A stretch of 64,000 nt of DNA from Pseudomonadota bacterium (GCA_020161145.1 JAIUPQ010000004.1:1-64000); one strand, 5' to 3'. Shown: positions 8,470 to 17,798, numbered from the stretch's first letter. A program made the numbers and translations. The notes: a model not told the origin generated them from the letters alone.

Positions 8470-9402
8470 ATGACTCTTCCGCCAGATCACTCCTCCCAAG
8501 ACCCCGACGACGCCCACCACGACCCGCTGCTCGGCGCGCTGGACCTGAGCGCGGAGCTGCCGCCGACCATTGGCGAGCTGATCGGCCAGGCGCGCGATCT
8601 GGACGCCGACACCCTGGAGCGCATTGCCCGTTACCAGCGCGAGCATGGGGTCAAGTTCGGCGAAGCCGCCATCGCCATGGGCCTGGCCCGCGAGGAAGAT
8701 GTGCTGCATGCGCTGTCGCGGCAGTTCGGCTATGCCTATGCCCATGCCGAAGACGAGGTGCGCGGCCTCAGCCCCGAGCTGGTGATGCTGCAGCAGCCCT
8801 TTGGTCATCAGGCCGAGGCCTTCCGCGCCACCCGCAGCCAGATCCTGCTGCGCGGCGGCGAGGGCGAGCAGACGGCGCGCAAGCGCCCGCTGGCCATCGT
8901 CAGCCCCGGCACGGGCGACGGCAAAACCTTCTTCTGCGCCAACCTGAGCGTGGCGCTGGCCCAGTTGGGCGGGCGGGTGCTGGTCATCGATGCCGACCTG
9001 CGCGGTGCGCGCATGCACCAGATCTTCAATCTCGACAACCGGGTGGGCCTGTCCAACGTGTTGTCGGGTCGCCAGGCCATGGGCGCGGTCAAGGCCGTGC
9101 GGGGCGTGCCCAACCTCTATGTGCTGCCGGTGGGCATCCAGCCGCCCAACCCGCTGGAGCTGGTGGCCGGCCAGGCCTTCGGGCGGCTGCTGCGCGAGGT
9201 GGCCACCCGCTTTGACCACGTGGTGGTGGATACCCCGGCCACCATGTTCGGCAGCGATGGCGTGGTCATTGCGGCGCGCTGCGGCTCGGCCCTCATCGTC
9301 ACGCGCCGTGACGTGGGCAAGGTGGCGGCGGCGCGGGAACTGGTGGGCGCCCTGCAGACGGGGCGTGTTCTTGTGGCCGGCGTGGTGATGAACGAGTTCT
9401 GA
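8470..9402 (+). CDS. epsG: EPS tyrosine-kinase-like ATPase (EpsG type) with MshEN-like N-terminus
   Basis: A 310-aa cytosolic protein. Residues 140-310 form a BY-kinase/MinD-type ATPase with Walker A SPGTGDGKT (145-153) and Walker A' VLVIDADLRGAR (170-181). The C-terminus ends GVVMNEF and has no tyrosine cluster, so classical autophosphorylation at a Tyr tail is not supported. Residues 33-56 and 62-85 look like two 24-residue MshEN motifs separated by exactly five residues: IGE at 34-36, L49 and Q56; then KFGE at 62-65, G71, L82 and Q85. In MshE ATPases this fold binds c-di-GMP. The start at 8470 is 7 bp after epsF. Confidence 0.87.
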   Translation: MTLPPDHSSQDPDDAHHDPLLGALDLSAELPPTIGELIGQARDLDADTLERIARYQREHGVKFGEAAIAMGLAREEDVLHALSRQFGYAYAHAEDEVRGLSPELVMLQQPFGHQAEAFRATRSQILLRGGEGEQTARKRPLAIVSPGTGDGKTFFCANLSVALAQLGGRVLVIDADLRGARMHQIFNLDNRVGLSNVLSGRQAMGAVKAVRGVPNLYVLPVGIQPPNPLELVAGQAFGRLLREVATRFDHVVVDTPATMFGSDGVVIAARCGSALIVTRRDVGKVAAARELVGALQTGRVLVAGVVMNEF

Positions 9403-9638
9403 CGCCAGGGCGTGGTATCCATCACGCAAACAGGCGGGGAAAGATACTTCAGCTTACCTCCGGTCTCACCTTTTACGGGCATGCAGCGTGTCGAGCCTTG
9501 ATGGCAGCATTTCCGAAGTCGAAAAAGTGGGCGCGGCAGCCTGAGGCTGTCGTCGGCGGCGGCACCGTTTTGTCGCCTACGACGCTACGAAACGCCCCCA
9601 GGGCGACTCGCCCAGACACCCGAATCGGAACCCTTCAC
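9403..9638. other. 236-bp intergenic region upstream of the secreted hydrolase gene
   Basis: No ORF with family-like sequence was seen here; the open frame upstream of 9639 reads as random sequence. The region contains a CGCCCCCAGGGCG-type GC-rich inverted repeat near 9590. It was inspected for a GEMM cyclic-di-GMP riboswitch because of the EPS context, but the conserved core was not found. It probably carries the promoter of the next gene, which has its own terminator. Confidence 0.3.
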
Positions 9639-11444
9639 ATGACCACCTTGCGCTCCTCACGCACAGCGTTTGCCCTGAGCGGCCTGCTGGCGGCCGTCGC
9701 CGCCCAGGCCACCACCACCGGCAGCGGTGCGGCCCTCAACGTCTCGGCCTACGAGTACTACAGCTCCACCAAGCCCACCGTCGATCTGATGAAAAAAAGC
9801 TCGGAGTGGCTGACCCAATGCAACCCCTATGAGCCCGGCAATTGTTCGGGCTTTTCCAACGGTGCTGGCAATTGGGACACGCTGGAGCAGGCCAAGCTCG
9901 ATCTGGACGAGAACGGCTGGGTCAAGAGCCTGCCGGCGGCCAATGCCAAAGATGTCAAGTACCGCTACGTCACCACCCTGGTGGTGCCTGCGGGGGCGCC
10001 GGCGGGCAAGTACATCGTGCGCTACGACGGCGAGGGCACGCTGGCCTATGGGGGTGCCGGCAGCAAGCTCGCGGCCGAGTCCCGAGCCGGCCGCGATGTG
10101 GTGGAGATTCCGGCCAACAGTGGCAGCCCCACCTGGGTCAGCGTGATGAGCACCAAGGCGGGCAACCACTTGCGCAATGTCCGTATGTTCGAGCCCGGCG
10201 GCGTGTGTGGCACCGACTGGATCGTCCCTGTGGCCGACGCCAGCGCCTGCACCGGCAAGGGGGCCTTCCTGCCCTACGAGAACTTCCCGGCCAGCCAGAT
10301 CTTCCATCCCAAGTTCCTGGCTGACCTGCTGGGGTTTCGCACGGTCCGCTTCCTCGACTGGCTGGGGCCCATGACCAACCCGTCGGTCAAGTGGGCCGAC
10401 CGCACGCGCTACTACCACCGCACCTGGGCCGGCTCGCCCACAGGCACGCCTTACCGCGCCATCTTCCAGTTGATGCGCCAGGTCCGTGCCAACCCCTGGA
10501 TCACGCTGCCACCTTATCTGGACGATGAATACGCCCGGCGGTTTGGCCAGTTTGCCGCCAAGCAGCTGAGCCCGGATGCCACGCTCTACCTCGAGTACGC
10601 CAACGAGCCCTGGAACTTTGCCTTCCAGACCAGCCACTGGATGATGGATCAGGCGCTCAAGCTGTGGACGCCCTCGCCGGGCACCGATGCCTACATGCTG
10701 CAGGCCAACTGGTATGCCAAGCGCAGCGCCGAGGTGTGCCAGATCGTCAAGGCCGAGTTCGGCGCCGCCGCCAACCGCGTCAAGTGCGTGCAGAACGCCC
10801 AGGCCGCCAACAGCTGGATGACCGACTACACCTTGCAATGCCCGGTGGCGGCCAAGACGCTGGGCACCAGCTGCGACAAGCGCTTCGACGTGGTGGCCAT
10901 CGCCCCCTATTTCGGCGACTACATCAACGACCCCGCCTACCGCGCGACCATCACCTCCTGGTACCGCGAGCCCGATGGCGGCGTGGGCAAGCTGTTCCAG
11001 GAGCTGACGGGCACCGACGATGCCGGCAAGGCCGTCACGCCGCCGCTGTTCGGCAAAGGCACCGAGGCACCCAAAGGCGCGCTGGCGCGCTCGGCGGGCT
11101 GGATGGCCGAAAGCAGCAAGGTGGCTGCGGCACGGGGTTTGTCGCTGGTGGCCTATGAGGGTGGCCAGCATCTGGTCGGCGGCGGCGATGCCGCCTACGG
11201 CGAGCTGATCAGCAAGGCCAACCGCGACCCGCGCATGGGCAAGGCCTATCAGCGCATGATGAACGATTGGCAGGCTGCGGGCGGCCAGACCTTTGCCTAC
11301 TACTCCTACGTGGGGGCCGCCAGCCGGTATGGCGCCTGGGGCCTCAAGGCCACGCAGGAAGACGACAAATCGGTCAAATGGCAGACCGTGCTGCCGGTGC
11401 GCGATGGCCGCTGCTGGTGGAGGGATTGCGCGGTCCAGCCCTGA
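9639..11444 (+). CDS. secreted clan GH-A-like glycoside hydrolase in the EPS locus
   Basis: This 601-aa protein starts at the ATG at 9639, giving an immediate Sec signal peptide cleaved near AAQA (residue 24). The N-terminal ~190 residues look like a beta-rich ancillary domain. From about 215 a TIM-barrel-like catalytic region contains YLEYANEPWN with acid/base candidate E323 and VAYEGGQ with nucleophile candidate E507, the two glutamates expected of clan GH-A enzymes. No exact GH family was recognised. The location suggests trimming, release or turnover of the polysaccharide made by the flanking genes. It is bounded by its own intergenic region and terminator. Confidence 0.65.
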   Translation: MTTLRSSRTAFALSGLLAAVAAQATTTGSGAALNVSAYEYYSSTKPTVDLMKKSSEWLTQCNPYEPGNCSGFSNGAGNWDTLEQAKLDLDENGWVKSLPAANAKDVKYRYVTTLVVPAGAPAGKYIVRYDGEGTLAYGGAGSKLAAESRAGRDVVEIPANSGSPTWVSVMSTKAGNHLRNVRMFEPGGVCGTDWIVPVADASACTGKGAFLPYENFPASQIFHPKFLADLLGFRTVRFLDWLGPMTNPSVKWADRTRYYHRTWAGSPTGTPYRAIFQLMRQVRANPWITLPPYLDDEYARRFGQFAAKQLSPDATLYLEYANEPWNFAFQTSHWMMDQALKLWTPSPGTDAYMLQANWYAKRSAEVCQIVKAEFGAAANRVKCVQNAQAANSWMTDYTLQCPVAAKTLGTSCDKRFDVVAIAPYFGDYINDPAYRATITSWYREPDGGVGKLFQELTGTDDAGKAVTPPLFGKGTEAPKGALARSAGWMAESSKVAAARGLSLVAYEGGQHLVGGGDAAYGELISKANRDPRMGKAYQRMMNDWQAAGGQTFAYYSYVGAASRYGAWGLKATQEDDKSVKWQTVLPVRDGRCWWRDCAVQP

Positions 11445-11462
11445 GCACAGACCGGCGCGGCG

Positions 11463-11489
11463 AATGGGTACCTTGGGGTACCCATTTTT
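11463..11489 (+). terminator. rho-independent terminator after the hydrolase gene
   Basis: AATGGGTACC (11463-11472) and GGTACCCATT (11477-11486) form a perfect 10-bp stem with a 4-base loop, followed by a T run (11485-11489). It lies 18 bp after the hydrolase stop and separates that gene from the downstream glycosyltransferase operon. Confidence 0.85.
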
Positions 11490-11597
11490 CGTGATGCGCG
11501 TCACCTGGGGCATGGCTTGGCCGTGCACGGGCGTCGGTGTGATGCTCCAATGCGTGTCTGGACCGCAGGCCACCCCTGCCGGATCCGCTTTCAACGC

Positions 11598-12611
11598 ATG
11601 ACTGTCACTGCCGCTCTCGCCTCCCCCCCTGTCAGATCGCCTGCGCCCGTTGTGGCGATGAGGCTCTCCGTGTTGCTGGTCAGCTACAACACGCAAGGGC
11701 TGCTGGACCGCTGCCTGGGAGCGTTGGACGCCGCCCGCACGCAGATGGAGGGGGCCAGCGAGGTCATCGTTGTGGACAACGCCTCGCACGATGGCTCGGT
11801 GGCCCATCTGGCCGCCCATCATGCGGACGTGCAGGTCATCGTCTCGCCCACCAACGTGGGGTTCGGCCGCGCCAACAACCTGGCGTTGGCGGCGGCGCGC
11901 GGCGACTACATCCTGCTGCTGAACACCGATGCCTTCGTCGAGCCCGACGCCTTGAGCCGCACGCTGGCGTTCATGGACGCCCACCCTGACGTGGGCGTGC
12001 TGGGCGTGCGCCTGGTGGCCGCCGATGGCCACCTGCAGCCCAGCTGCCGCTACTTCCCCACGCCCTGGAACGAGGCCGTGCAGCGCATGGGCCTGCAACG
12101 CTGGTTTCCCCGCACCCGGCTGGTGGACGACATGAGCTGGGATCACGCCAGCGTGCGCGATTGCGACTGGGTCACGGGCTGCTTCTATCTGGTGCGGCGC
12201 CAGACCATCGATGCCGTGGGCTTGTTCGATCCGCGCTACTTCCTCTACAACGAGGAGGTCGACCACTGCATGGCCGTGCGCCAGGCGGGCTGGCGCGTGG
12301 TGTACTTCCCGGACACCACCGTGGTGCACCTGGGCGGTGAGAGCGCGCAGTCGCTGGCGACGCTGAACCAGGCCACGCGCCAGGTCAGCACCATCCAGCT
12401 GGAGAGCAGCCTGCTCTATCACCGCAAACACGGGGGCTGGCCTGGTCTGGCGCTGCACCTGGGGTTGCAAACGGGCATGGACCTGGCTGGCGCCGTCAAA
12501 GACGGGCTGCGCGGGCGTGGCAGCGCCCAGGTGCGCAGCCATCTGCATCACCTGTCGCTGCTCTGGGCCACCGCCTGGCGCACGCGCGGCGGTCGTCGGC
12601 CCACGCGCTGA
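11598..12611 (+). CDS. GT2 glycosyltransferase (rhamnosyltransferase-like)
   Basis: The protein is 337 aa from the ATG at 11598; 11658 (MRLSVLLVSYN) is an alternative start that removes a low-complexity leader. The GT-A fold shows LSVLLVSYN, VVDNASHDGS, NVGFGRANN and the DxD-like LLLNTDAF. WVTGCFYLVRR and YNEEVDHCMAVRQAGWR mark the acceptor half, as in WbbL/rhamnosyltransferase-type members of family 2. It is cytosolic and probably adds one sugar to the undecaprenyl-linked repeat unit. It is first in the second EPS transcription unit, 17 bp before the flippase gene. Confidence 0.8.
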   Translation: MTVTAALASPPVRSPAPVVAMRLSVLLVSYNTQGLLDRCLGALDAARTQMEGASEVIVVDNASHDGSVAHLAAHHADVQVIVSPTNVGFGRANNLALAAARGDYILLLNTDAFVEPDALSRTLAFMDAHPDVGVLGVRLVAADGHLQPSCRYFPTPWNEAVQRMGLQRWFPRTRLVDDMSWDHASVRDCDWVTGCFYLVRRQTIDAVGLFDPRYFLYNEEVDHCMAVRQAGWRVVYFPDTTVVHLGGESAQSLATLNQATRQVSTIQLESSLLYHRKHGGWPGLALHLGLQTGMDLAGAVKDGLRGRGSAQVRSHLHHLSLLWATAWRTRGGRRPTR

Positions 12612-12627
12612 TCTCAGCGGCTGCACC

Positions 12628-14019
12628 ATGTCCGACGTCGATACCTCACCCCCTCAGGCTGCGCGTGCCAGCCTCTCGCAGCGTGTGCTGCGGGCCGGCA
12701 GCTGGGTGCTGGCCGGCCATGTGCTGAGCCAGATATTGCGCCTGGGCAGCAACCTGATCCTGGCGCGGCTGCTGGCCCCAGACGATTTCGGGCTGATGCA
12801 GGTGGGCTACATGGTGCTCACCGGCCTGCACCTGTTTTCGGACATGGGGCTGTGGCAGAGCGTGGTGCGCAGCCCGCATGGTGAAGAGCCGCGGTTTTTG
12901 CACACCGCCTGGACGGTGCATGTGGTGCGCGGCTTCATCCTGGCCGTCGTGACGCTGCTGCTGGCGCTGGCGCTGTACGTTGCCGACGCGCAGGGCTGGA
13001 CACCGCCAGACACGGTCTACAACGACCCCCGCCTGCCCTGGGTCATTGCCGCGTTCGCCGCCATGGCCATCGTCATCGGGCTGGGCTCCATGCGCGCCAG
13101 CCTGGCGGAGCGGCATTTGCAGCAGCGGCTGCTGGCCCGCAACGAGTTGGTGGCCCAGGTCCTCACACTGACCGCCATGGTGGCCGTGGCCTGGTACACG
13201 CGCTCGTTCGTCGCGCTGGTGGTGGGCGCGCTGCTGTCGGCTGGCATCAAGACCTGGATGTCGCATTACTGGCTGCCCGGGCCACCCGACAAGCTGGGCA
13301 TCGACCGGCCGGCGCTGCATGAGTTGATCCAGTTCGGCAAGTGGGTCTTCGTCAGCTCCATCGTCGGCTACCTGGCCAGCAACGCCGACCGTCTGTTGCT
13401 GGGCCTGCTGATCGATGGCACCTCGTTTGGCCTGTATTCGGTGGCCTTCCAGTTCGCCAACGTGATGCAGGTGGTGGGCGGAATGCTGGGCGCCAAGCTG
13501 GCCTTCTCGGCACTCTCCGAGGTGCACCGCGAGCGCGACCACGACCTGCCGCGCGTGCTGGTGCGGCTGCAATGGGCGTACGACGCCCTCATCGTCACGG
13601 GCGCCGCCATGCTGGCCGTCGCGGGGCCCACGGTGGTGGGGTTGCTCTACGACCACCGCTATGACGCCGCCGGCTGGATGCTCAGCGCGCTGGCCGTCAG
13701 CGTCATTGGCGGGCGCACGCAAATCGTTGAGCACCTGTGCAACGCCATCGGGCGGCCCAGCTACAACACCTGGCAAAGCGGGCTGCGGCTGGTGGGCACG
13801 GTGGGCTGCATCCTCATCGGCCATCAGATCGGCGGCCTGCATGGTGCGGTCTGGGGCGTGGCGGTCGGGCAGTTTGTGCCCTGGCCGCTGGCCTGGTGGA
13901 TCCGCCACCACCACGGCATGGGCGTGTGGCGCAGCGACTGGTTGCTGCTGCCCACGCTGGGGCTGGGCCTGGGGCTGGGCTGGGCTTTGGTGGCCTTGAT
14001 AGGCATCATCAAGGCATGA
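12628..14019 (+). CDS. EPS repeat-unit flippase (Wzx/MOP superfamily)
   Basis: The 463-aa polytopic membrane protein from the ATG at 12628 has about 12 hydrophobic helices. It begins with SQRVLRAGSWVLAGHVLSQ and LGSNLILARLLAPDDFGL, the standard opening of polysaccharide-transport flippases of the MOP superfamily (PST family). It would move the lipid-linked repeat unit to the periplasmic face. It overlaps the polymerase gene by four bases (ATGA). Confidence 0.85.
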   Translation: MSDVDTSPPQAARASLSQRVLRAGSWVLAGHVLSQILRLGSNLILARLLAPDDFGLMQVGYMVLTGLHLFSDMGLWQSVVRSPHGEEPRFLHTAWTVHVVRGFILAVVTLLLALALYVADAQGWTPPDTVYNDPRLPWVIAAFAAMAIVIGLGSMRASLAERHLQQRLLARNELVAQVLTLTAMVAVAWYTRSFVALVVGALLSAGIKTWMSHYWLPGPPDKLGIDRPALHELIQFGKWVFVSSIVGYLASNADRLLLGLLIDGTSFGLYSVAFQFANVMQVVGGMLGAKLAFSALSEVHRERDHDLPRVLVRLQWAYDALIVTGAAMLAVAGPTVVGLLYDHRYDAAGWMLSALAVSVIGGRTQIVEHLCNAIGRPSYNTWQSGLRLVGTVGCILIGHQIGGLHGAVWGVAVGQFVPWPLAWWIRHHHGMGVWRSDWLLLPTLGLGLGLGWALVALIGIIKA

Positions 14020-15587
14020 ACCACATCAAGGGGCTCATCGTCATGCTGGTGGCCGGGCTGATCGCAGCCTGGTTGCTGCGCGGGCCACTGCGGCCCTGGC
14101 TGGATGACCGGCGCTACCGCCTGATCTGGGTGGCGCTGCTGGCCACCACGGCGGCGGTGTTCCTGGCCGGCCATGTGGGCCTGCTGATGCTGGCGCTGGC
14201 GGTGGTGGCGGTGGTCATCCCGGGCCAGCTCGGGCTGGGGGTGGCGGGCACGGTGGGGCTGTATCTGGCGCTGTCGGCCATCACGCCGCAGCTGACGCTG
14301 TCGATGTCGGGGCTGGGGCCCATCAACCAGTTGCTGGATCTGCCGATTCCGCGGGCGCTGTCGCTGCTGATGCTGGTGCCACTGGCGTTCCGGGTGGCGG
14401 CCACACCGCCATCGACCGAGCTGCCGGCCATCAACTGGCGCATGGCGGATCTGGCGGTGGTGGCCTATGAGCTGCTGGGTGTGGTGCTGGAGGGGCGTAC
14501 GGCCTCGGCCACCCACATGGTGCGGCTGACGCTGATCAGCATACTGGACATCCTGCTGCCCTATTACGTGGTCAGCCGGGGCGTCACCAGTTGGGCACAG
14601 GTGCGGGCGCTGCTGGCGGTGTTCTGCGCCGCCATGGGGTTGGTGGTGGCGGCCACCTTCGTGGAACAACTGCTGCGCTGGCCCATGTACAGCGACCTGC
14701 AGCATGTCTACGGCCAACGCTGGGTGGCGACCTGGATTCTGGAGCGCGGTGGCCTGCTGCGCGTGCGGGCGATGACGCCGCAGCCGCTGCTGCTGGGCTA
14801 TCTGCTGCTGTTCGCGCTGGCCTACTGGCTGGCGCTGATGGGCACGCGCTGGCGCGAGCGCCGCAACCTGCTGGCCACGGCGGCGTTGGTGGTGGCGCTG
14901 TACTTCACCGTCTCGCGCGGGCCGCTGATGTCCGGGGCGCTGCTGCTGCTGTCGTTGCTGGCGCTGCGCTGGATGCGGCCGACGCTGTATGGCTGGCTGT
15001 TGACGGCGGCCACCATCGCCTTCGCCACCATGGTCGTCATGGGCTGGGACGATGCGCTGGTGCAGGCGCTCAAGCAACTGCTGGGCGACGCGGAGGGCCA
15101 GGATGGCTCCATCGACTACCGCAAGCTGCTGCTGGAGACCTCGCTGGTGCTGATTGCCCACAACCCCTGGCTGGGCGCATCGGACTACTACCTCTACATG
15201 GAGCACCTGCGCCAGGGCGAGGGCATCATCGACCTGGTCAACACCTATGTGCACATTGCACTGGCGCAGGGGCTGATTGGCCTCGCGCTGTTCCTCATGC
15301 CGTACGTGGTCATGATCCGCCGGCTGCTGGGGCGGCTGGAGCAGGCGCGGGGCGATGACGCCATGGTCGCGCGGGCGCTGATCTCGGTGACCGTGGCGGC
15401 GCTGTTCATGCTGTTCACGGCCTCGTACTACTGGATGATGCCGCAGCTCAACATCACGTTGGTGGCGCTGGGCCTGGCCTGCAGCCGGCTGCCGGTGGAG
15501 ACGGTGCCGGCCGAGCCCGAGCCGCCGCACACCATGGATGCGCCCTGGAGCCCTGACGAAGCCATGCTGGATTGGCCCCCCCGATGA
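14016..15587 (+). CDS. O-antigen ligase/polymerase-like protein (Wzy candidate)
   Basis: This 523-aa protein has about 11-12 transmembrane helices and a large periplasmic loop (around residues 330-420) containing SRGPLMSG and HNPWLGASDYYL, as in the O-antigen ligase/Wzy superfamily. In a locus with a Wzx flippase, Wzz-like protein and exporter it is the best candidate for the EPS polymerase. The C-terminal ~35 residues are soluble and proline- and acid-rich. It starts inside the flippase stop and itself ends overlapping the next start (ATGA). Confidence 0.78.
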   Translation: MNHIKGLIVMLVAGLIAAWLLRGPLRPWLDDRRYRLIWVALLATTAAVFLAGHVGLLMLALAVVAVVIPGQLGLGVAGTVGLYLALSAITPQLTLSMSGLGPINQLLDLPIPRALSLLMLVPLAFRVAATPPSTELPAINWRMADLAVVAYELLGVVLEGRTASATHMVRLTLISILDILLPYYVVSRGVTSWAQVRALLAVFCAAMGLVVAATFVEQLLRWPMYSDLQHVYGQRWVATWILERGGLLRVRAMTPQPLLLGYLLLFALAYWLALMGTRWRERRNLLATAALVVALYFTVSRGPLMSGALLLLSLLALRWMRPTLYGWLLTAATIAFATMVVMGWDDALVQALKQLLGDAEGQDGSIDYRKLLLETSLVLIAHNPWLGASDYYLYMEHLRQGEGIIDLVNTYVHIALAQGLIGLALFLMPYVVMIRRLLGRLEQARGDDAMVARALISVTVAALFMLFTASYYWMMPQLNITLVALGLACSRLPVETVPAEPEPPHTMDAPWSPDEAMLDWPPR

Positions 15588-16579
15588 CGGCCGGCCCAGA
15601 CCTCAGCCGCCTGGTCGGCGTGGTGGCCATCGGCCGCAACGAGGGCGAACGCCTGCGCCGCTGCCTGGCCAGCGTGCCGGCCGGTGTGGCGCGGGTCTAT
15701 GTGGACTCGGGCTCCAGCGACGACTCCGTGGCCTGGGCCCAGGCCCAGGGCGTGGCCGTGGTGGCGCTGGACATGCGCATCCCGTTCACCGCCGCGCGCG
15801 CGCGCAACGCTGGCCTGGAGCGGTTGGTGGCCGAGGCGCCTGACCTGCGCTACGTGCAGTTCGTCGATGGCGATTCCGAGCTGGCGCCGGCCTGGCTGAC
15901 CACCGCCGTCACCCATCTGGAGGCCCAGCCCGAGGTGGTGGCCGTGGGTGGCCGTCTGCGTGAGCGCCACCCCGAGGCCACGCTGTACAACCGGCTGTGC
16001 GACGCCGAATGGGACACCCCCGTGGGCGAGGCCGAGGCCTTCGGCGGCAACGCCTGCCTGCGCGTGGCGCCGCTGCGCGCGGCGGGTGGCTTTCGCATCG
16101 GCCTGATTGCCGGCGAAGAGCCCGAGCTGGCGCTGCGCCTGCGCCGGGCGGGCGGGCTCATCCACCGGCTGCCCGTGGACATGGGCTGGCACGACGCCGC
16201 CATCACCCGCCTGGGCCAATGGTGGCAGCGCAACCGCCGCGTCGGCCATGCATTCGCCGAAGGCGCCGCGCTCCATGGCAGCGGCCCCGAGCGCTTTTGT
16301 GTGCGCGCCACCCGGCGCGCGCTGGGCTGGGGCGCCGTGCTGCCGCTGACGACGGTGGTTCTGGCCCTGGCCGTGCATCCGGCGTGGCTGGCGTTGGCGC
16401 TGGCCTACCCGTTGCAGATGCTGCGCATCGCGCGGCGGCTGCCGCGCCACGACGGCGGGCTCGATTGGGCACGGGCCGGCCTGCTGGTGCTGGGCCATGT
16501 GCCCGCCGCGCAAGGCGTGTTCGACTACCACTGGCGGCGATGGCGCAAGCGATCGCCGGAGTTGATTGAGTACAAGTAG
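15584..16579 (+). CDS. GT2 glycosyltransferase with C-terminal membrane segment
   Basis: The 331-aa protein starts at the ATG at 15584 that overlaps the polymerase stop. The GT-A features are VVAIGRNEGERLRRCL, VYVDSGSSDDS and the DxD motif FVDGDSEL, with FGGNACLRV and GEEPELALRLRRAG in the acceptor half. Near residue 245-290 there are hydrophobic segments that may anchor it to the inner membrane. It is one of four to six enzymes building the repeat unit; donor and acceptor cannot be assigned. Confidence 0.82.
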   Translation: MTAGPDLSRLVGVVAIGRNEGERLRRCLASVPAGVARVYVDSGSSDDSVAWAQAQGVAVVALDMRIPFTAARARNAGLERLVAEAPDLRYVQFVDGDSELAPAWLTTAVTHLEAQPEVVAVGGRLRERHPEATLYNRLCDAEWDTPVGEAEAFGGNACLRVAPLRAAGGFRIGLIAGEEPELALRLRRAGGLIHRLPVDMGWHDAAITRLGQWWQRNRRVGHAFAEGAALHGSGPERFCVRATRRALGWGAVLPLTTVVLALAVHPAWLALALAYPLQMLRIARRLPRHDGGLDWARAGLLVLGHVPAAQGVFDYHWRRWRKRSPELIEYK

Positions 16580-17798
16580 CAAGCCGCGCCGCGTGGCCTA
16601 TCTGGTCAACGAGTACCCCAAGGTCAGCCACGCCTTCATCCGCCGCGAAATCCTGGCCGTGGAGGCGGCGGGCGTCGAGGTGCTGCGCTTTGCGGCGCGG
16701 GGCTGGGACGCCGTGCTGGTGGATGCCGATGACCAGGCCGAACGCCGCCGCACCACCTACCTGCTGCAAGAGGGGCTAGGGCCATTGCTTGCCGCCACCG
16801 CGCGTGCGGCGCTGACCCGCCCGAGGGCCTTCGCCCGGGCGCTGGCAGCGGCCTGGCGGCTGGCGCGCCGGGCCGATCGGCCGCTGCCCTACCACCTGGT
16901 CTACCTGGCCCAGGGCTGCGCGCTGCACGCCGCGCTGCAGCGCGCGGGCGTGCGCCACGTGCATGCCCATTTCGGCACCAATTCCGCCGAGGTGGCGCTG
17001 CTGTGCGCTGCGTTGGGCGGCGTGCGCTACAGCTTCACGGTGCACGGCCCCGAGGAGTTCGACAAGCCCGAGGCGCTGCATCTGGCCCAGAAGGTGCAGC
17101 GCGCGGCCTTCGTCGCGGCCATCAGCCAGTTCGGGCGCAGCCAGATCTGGCGCGGCATGGCGCCCGCCGGTTGGGCCAAGGTGAACGTGGTGCACTGCGC
17201 GCTGGGGCCGGAGAGCTTTGTGCCCGCCGAACAGATTCAGGCCCAGGCCAACCACAAGCTGGTGTGCGTGGGCCGGCTGTGTCCGCAAAAAGCCCAGGTG
17301 CTGTTGATCGATGCCGTGGCGGCGCTGCGCGGGCGCGGCATCCCGGCGGAGCTGGTGCTCGCGGGCGACGGCGAGATGCGCGCCGACGTGGAGGCCCGCA
17401 TCGCAGCGCTGGGCGTGGGCCCCTGGGTGCAGATCACCGGCTGGGTCGACGCCCAGCGGGTGCGCCAGGAACTGCTGGGTGCCCGCGCGCTGGCGCTGCC
17501 CAGCTTTGCCGAAGGGCTGCCCGTGGTGCTGATGGAGGCCATGGCGCTGGGCCGCCCGGTGGTGACCAGCGCCATCGCCGGCATCCCGGAGTTGGTGCAG
17601 GACGGCGTGCACGGCTGGCTGGTGCCGGCGGGCGACCTGACGGCGCTGACCGATGCGCTGGCCGCCTGCCTGAGCGCCAGCCCCGAAACCCTGACCCGCA
17701 TGGGCGTTGCCGGCCAGGCGCGCGTGGCGCAGCGCCATGCGGTGGCCACCAGCGCCGCGCGGTTGGTGGCGGCGTTCGAGAAGGCGGGCGCATGGTGA
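16566..17798 (+). CDS. GT4-type glycosyltransferase
   Basis: A 410-aa GT-B-fold enzyme. The N-domain opens RRVAYLVNEYPKVSHAFIRREI. The C-domain carries VCVGRLCPQKAQ, GDGEMR and the family-4 donor-site motif FAEGLPVVLMEAMALGRPVV with a conserved E-x7-E arrangement. The start is probably TTG at 16566, which overlaps the preceding gene by 14 bp; a GTG at 16594 is an alternative. It uses an NDP-sugar and retains the anomeric configuration if typical of the family. It overlaps the next gene start at 17792. Confidence 0.83.
   Translation: MSTSSKPRRVAYLVNEYPKVSHAFIRREILAVEAAGVEVLRFAARGWDAVLVDADDQAERRRTTYLLQEGLGPLLAATARAALTRPRAFARALAAAWRLARRADRPLPYHLVYLAQGCALHAALQRAGVRHVHAHFGTNSAEVALLCAALGGVRYSFTVHGPEEFDKPEALHLAQKVQRAAFVAAISQFGRSQIWRGMAPAGWAKVNVVHCALGPESFVPAEQIQAQANHKLVCVGRLCPQKAQVLLIDAVAALRGRGIPAELVLAGDGEMRADVEARIAALGVGPWVQITGWVDAQRVRQELLGARALALPSFAEGLPVVLMEAMALGRPVVTSAIAGIPELVQDGVHGWLVPAGDLTALTDALAACLSASPETLTRMGVAGQARVAQRHAVATSAARLVAAFEKAGAW

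Noticed and set aside
9403-9638. Possible cyclic-di-GMP (GEMM) riboswitch before the secreted hydrolase
   Set aside because: CACGCAAACAGG near 9422 and GAAAG nearby look suggestive, but the conserved GGGACGCAAAGC-type second half is missing.
9657-12629. 990-codon minus-strand open frame opposite the hydrolase and GT2 genes
   Set aside because: Composition typical of a shadow frame (A, G, H, Q, R rich), no start signal, and both plus-strand genes are well supported.
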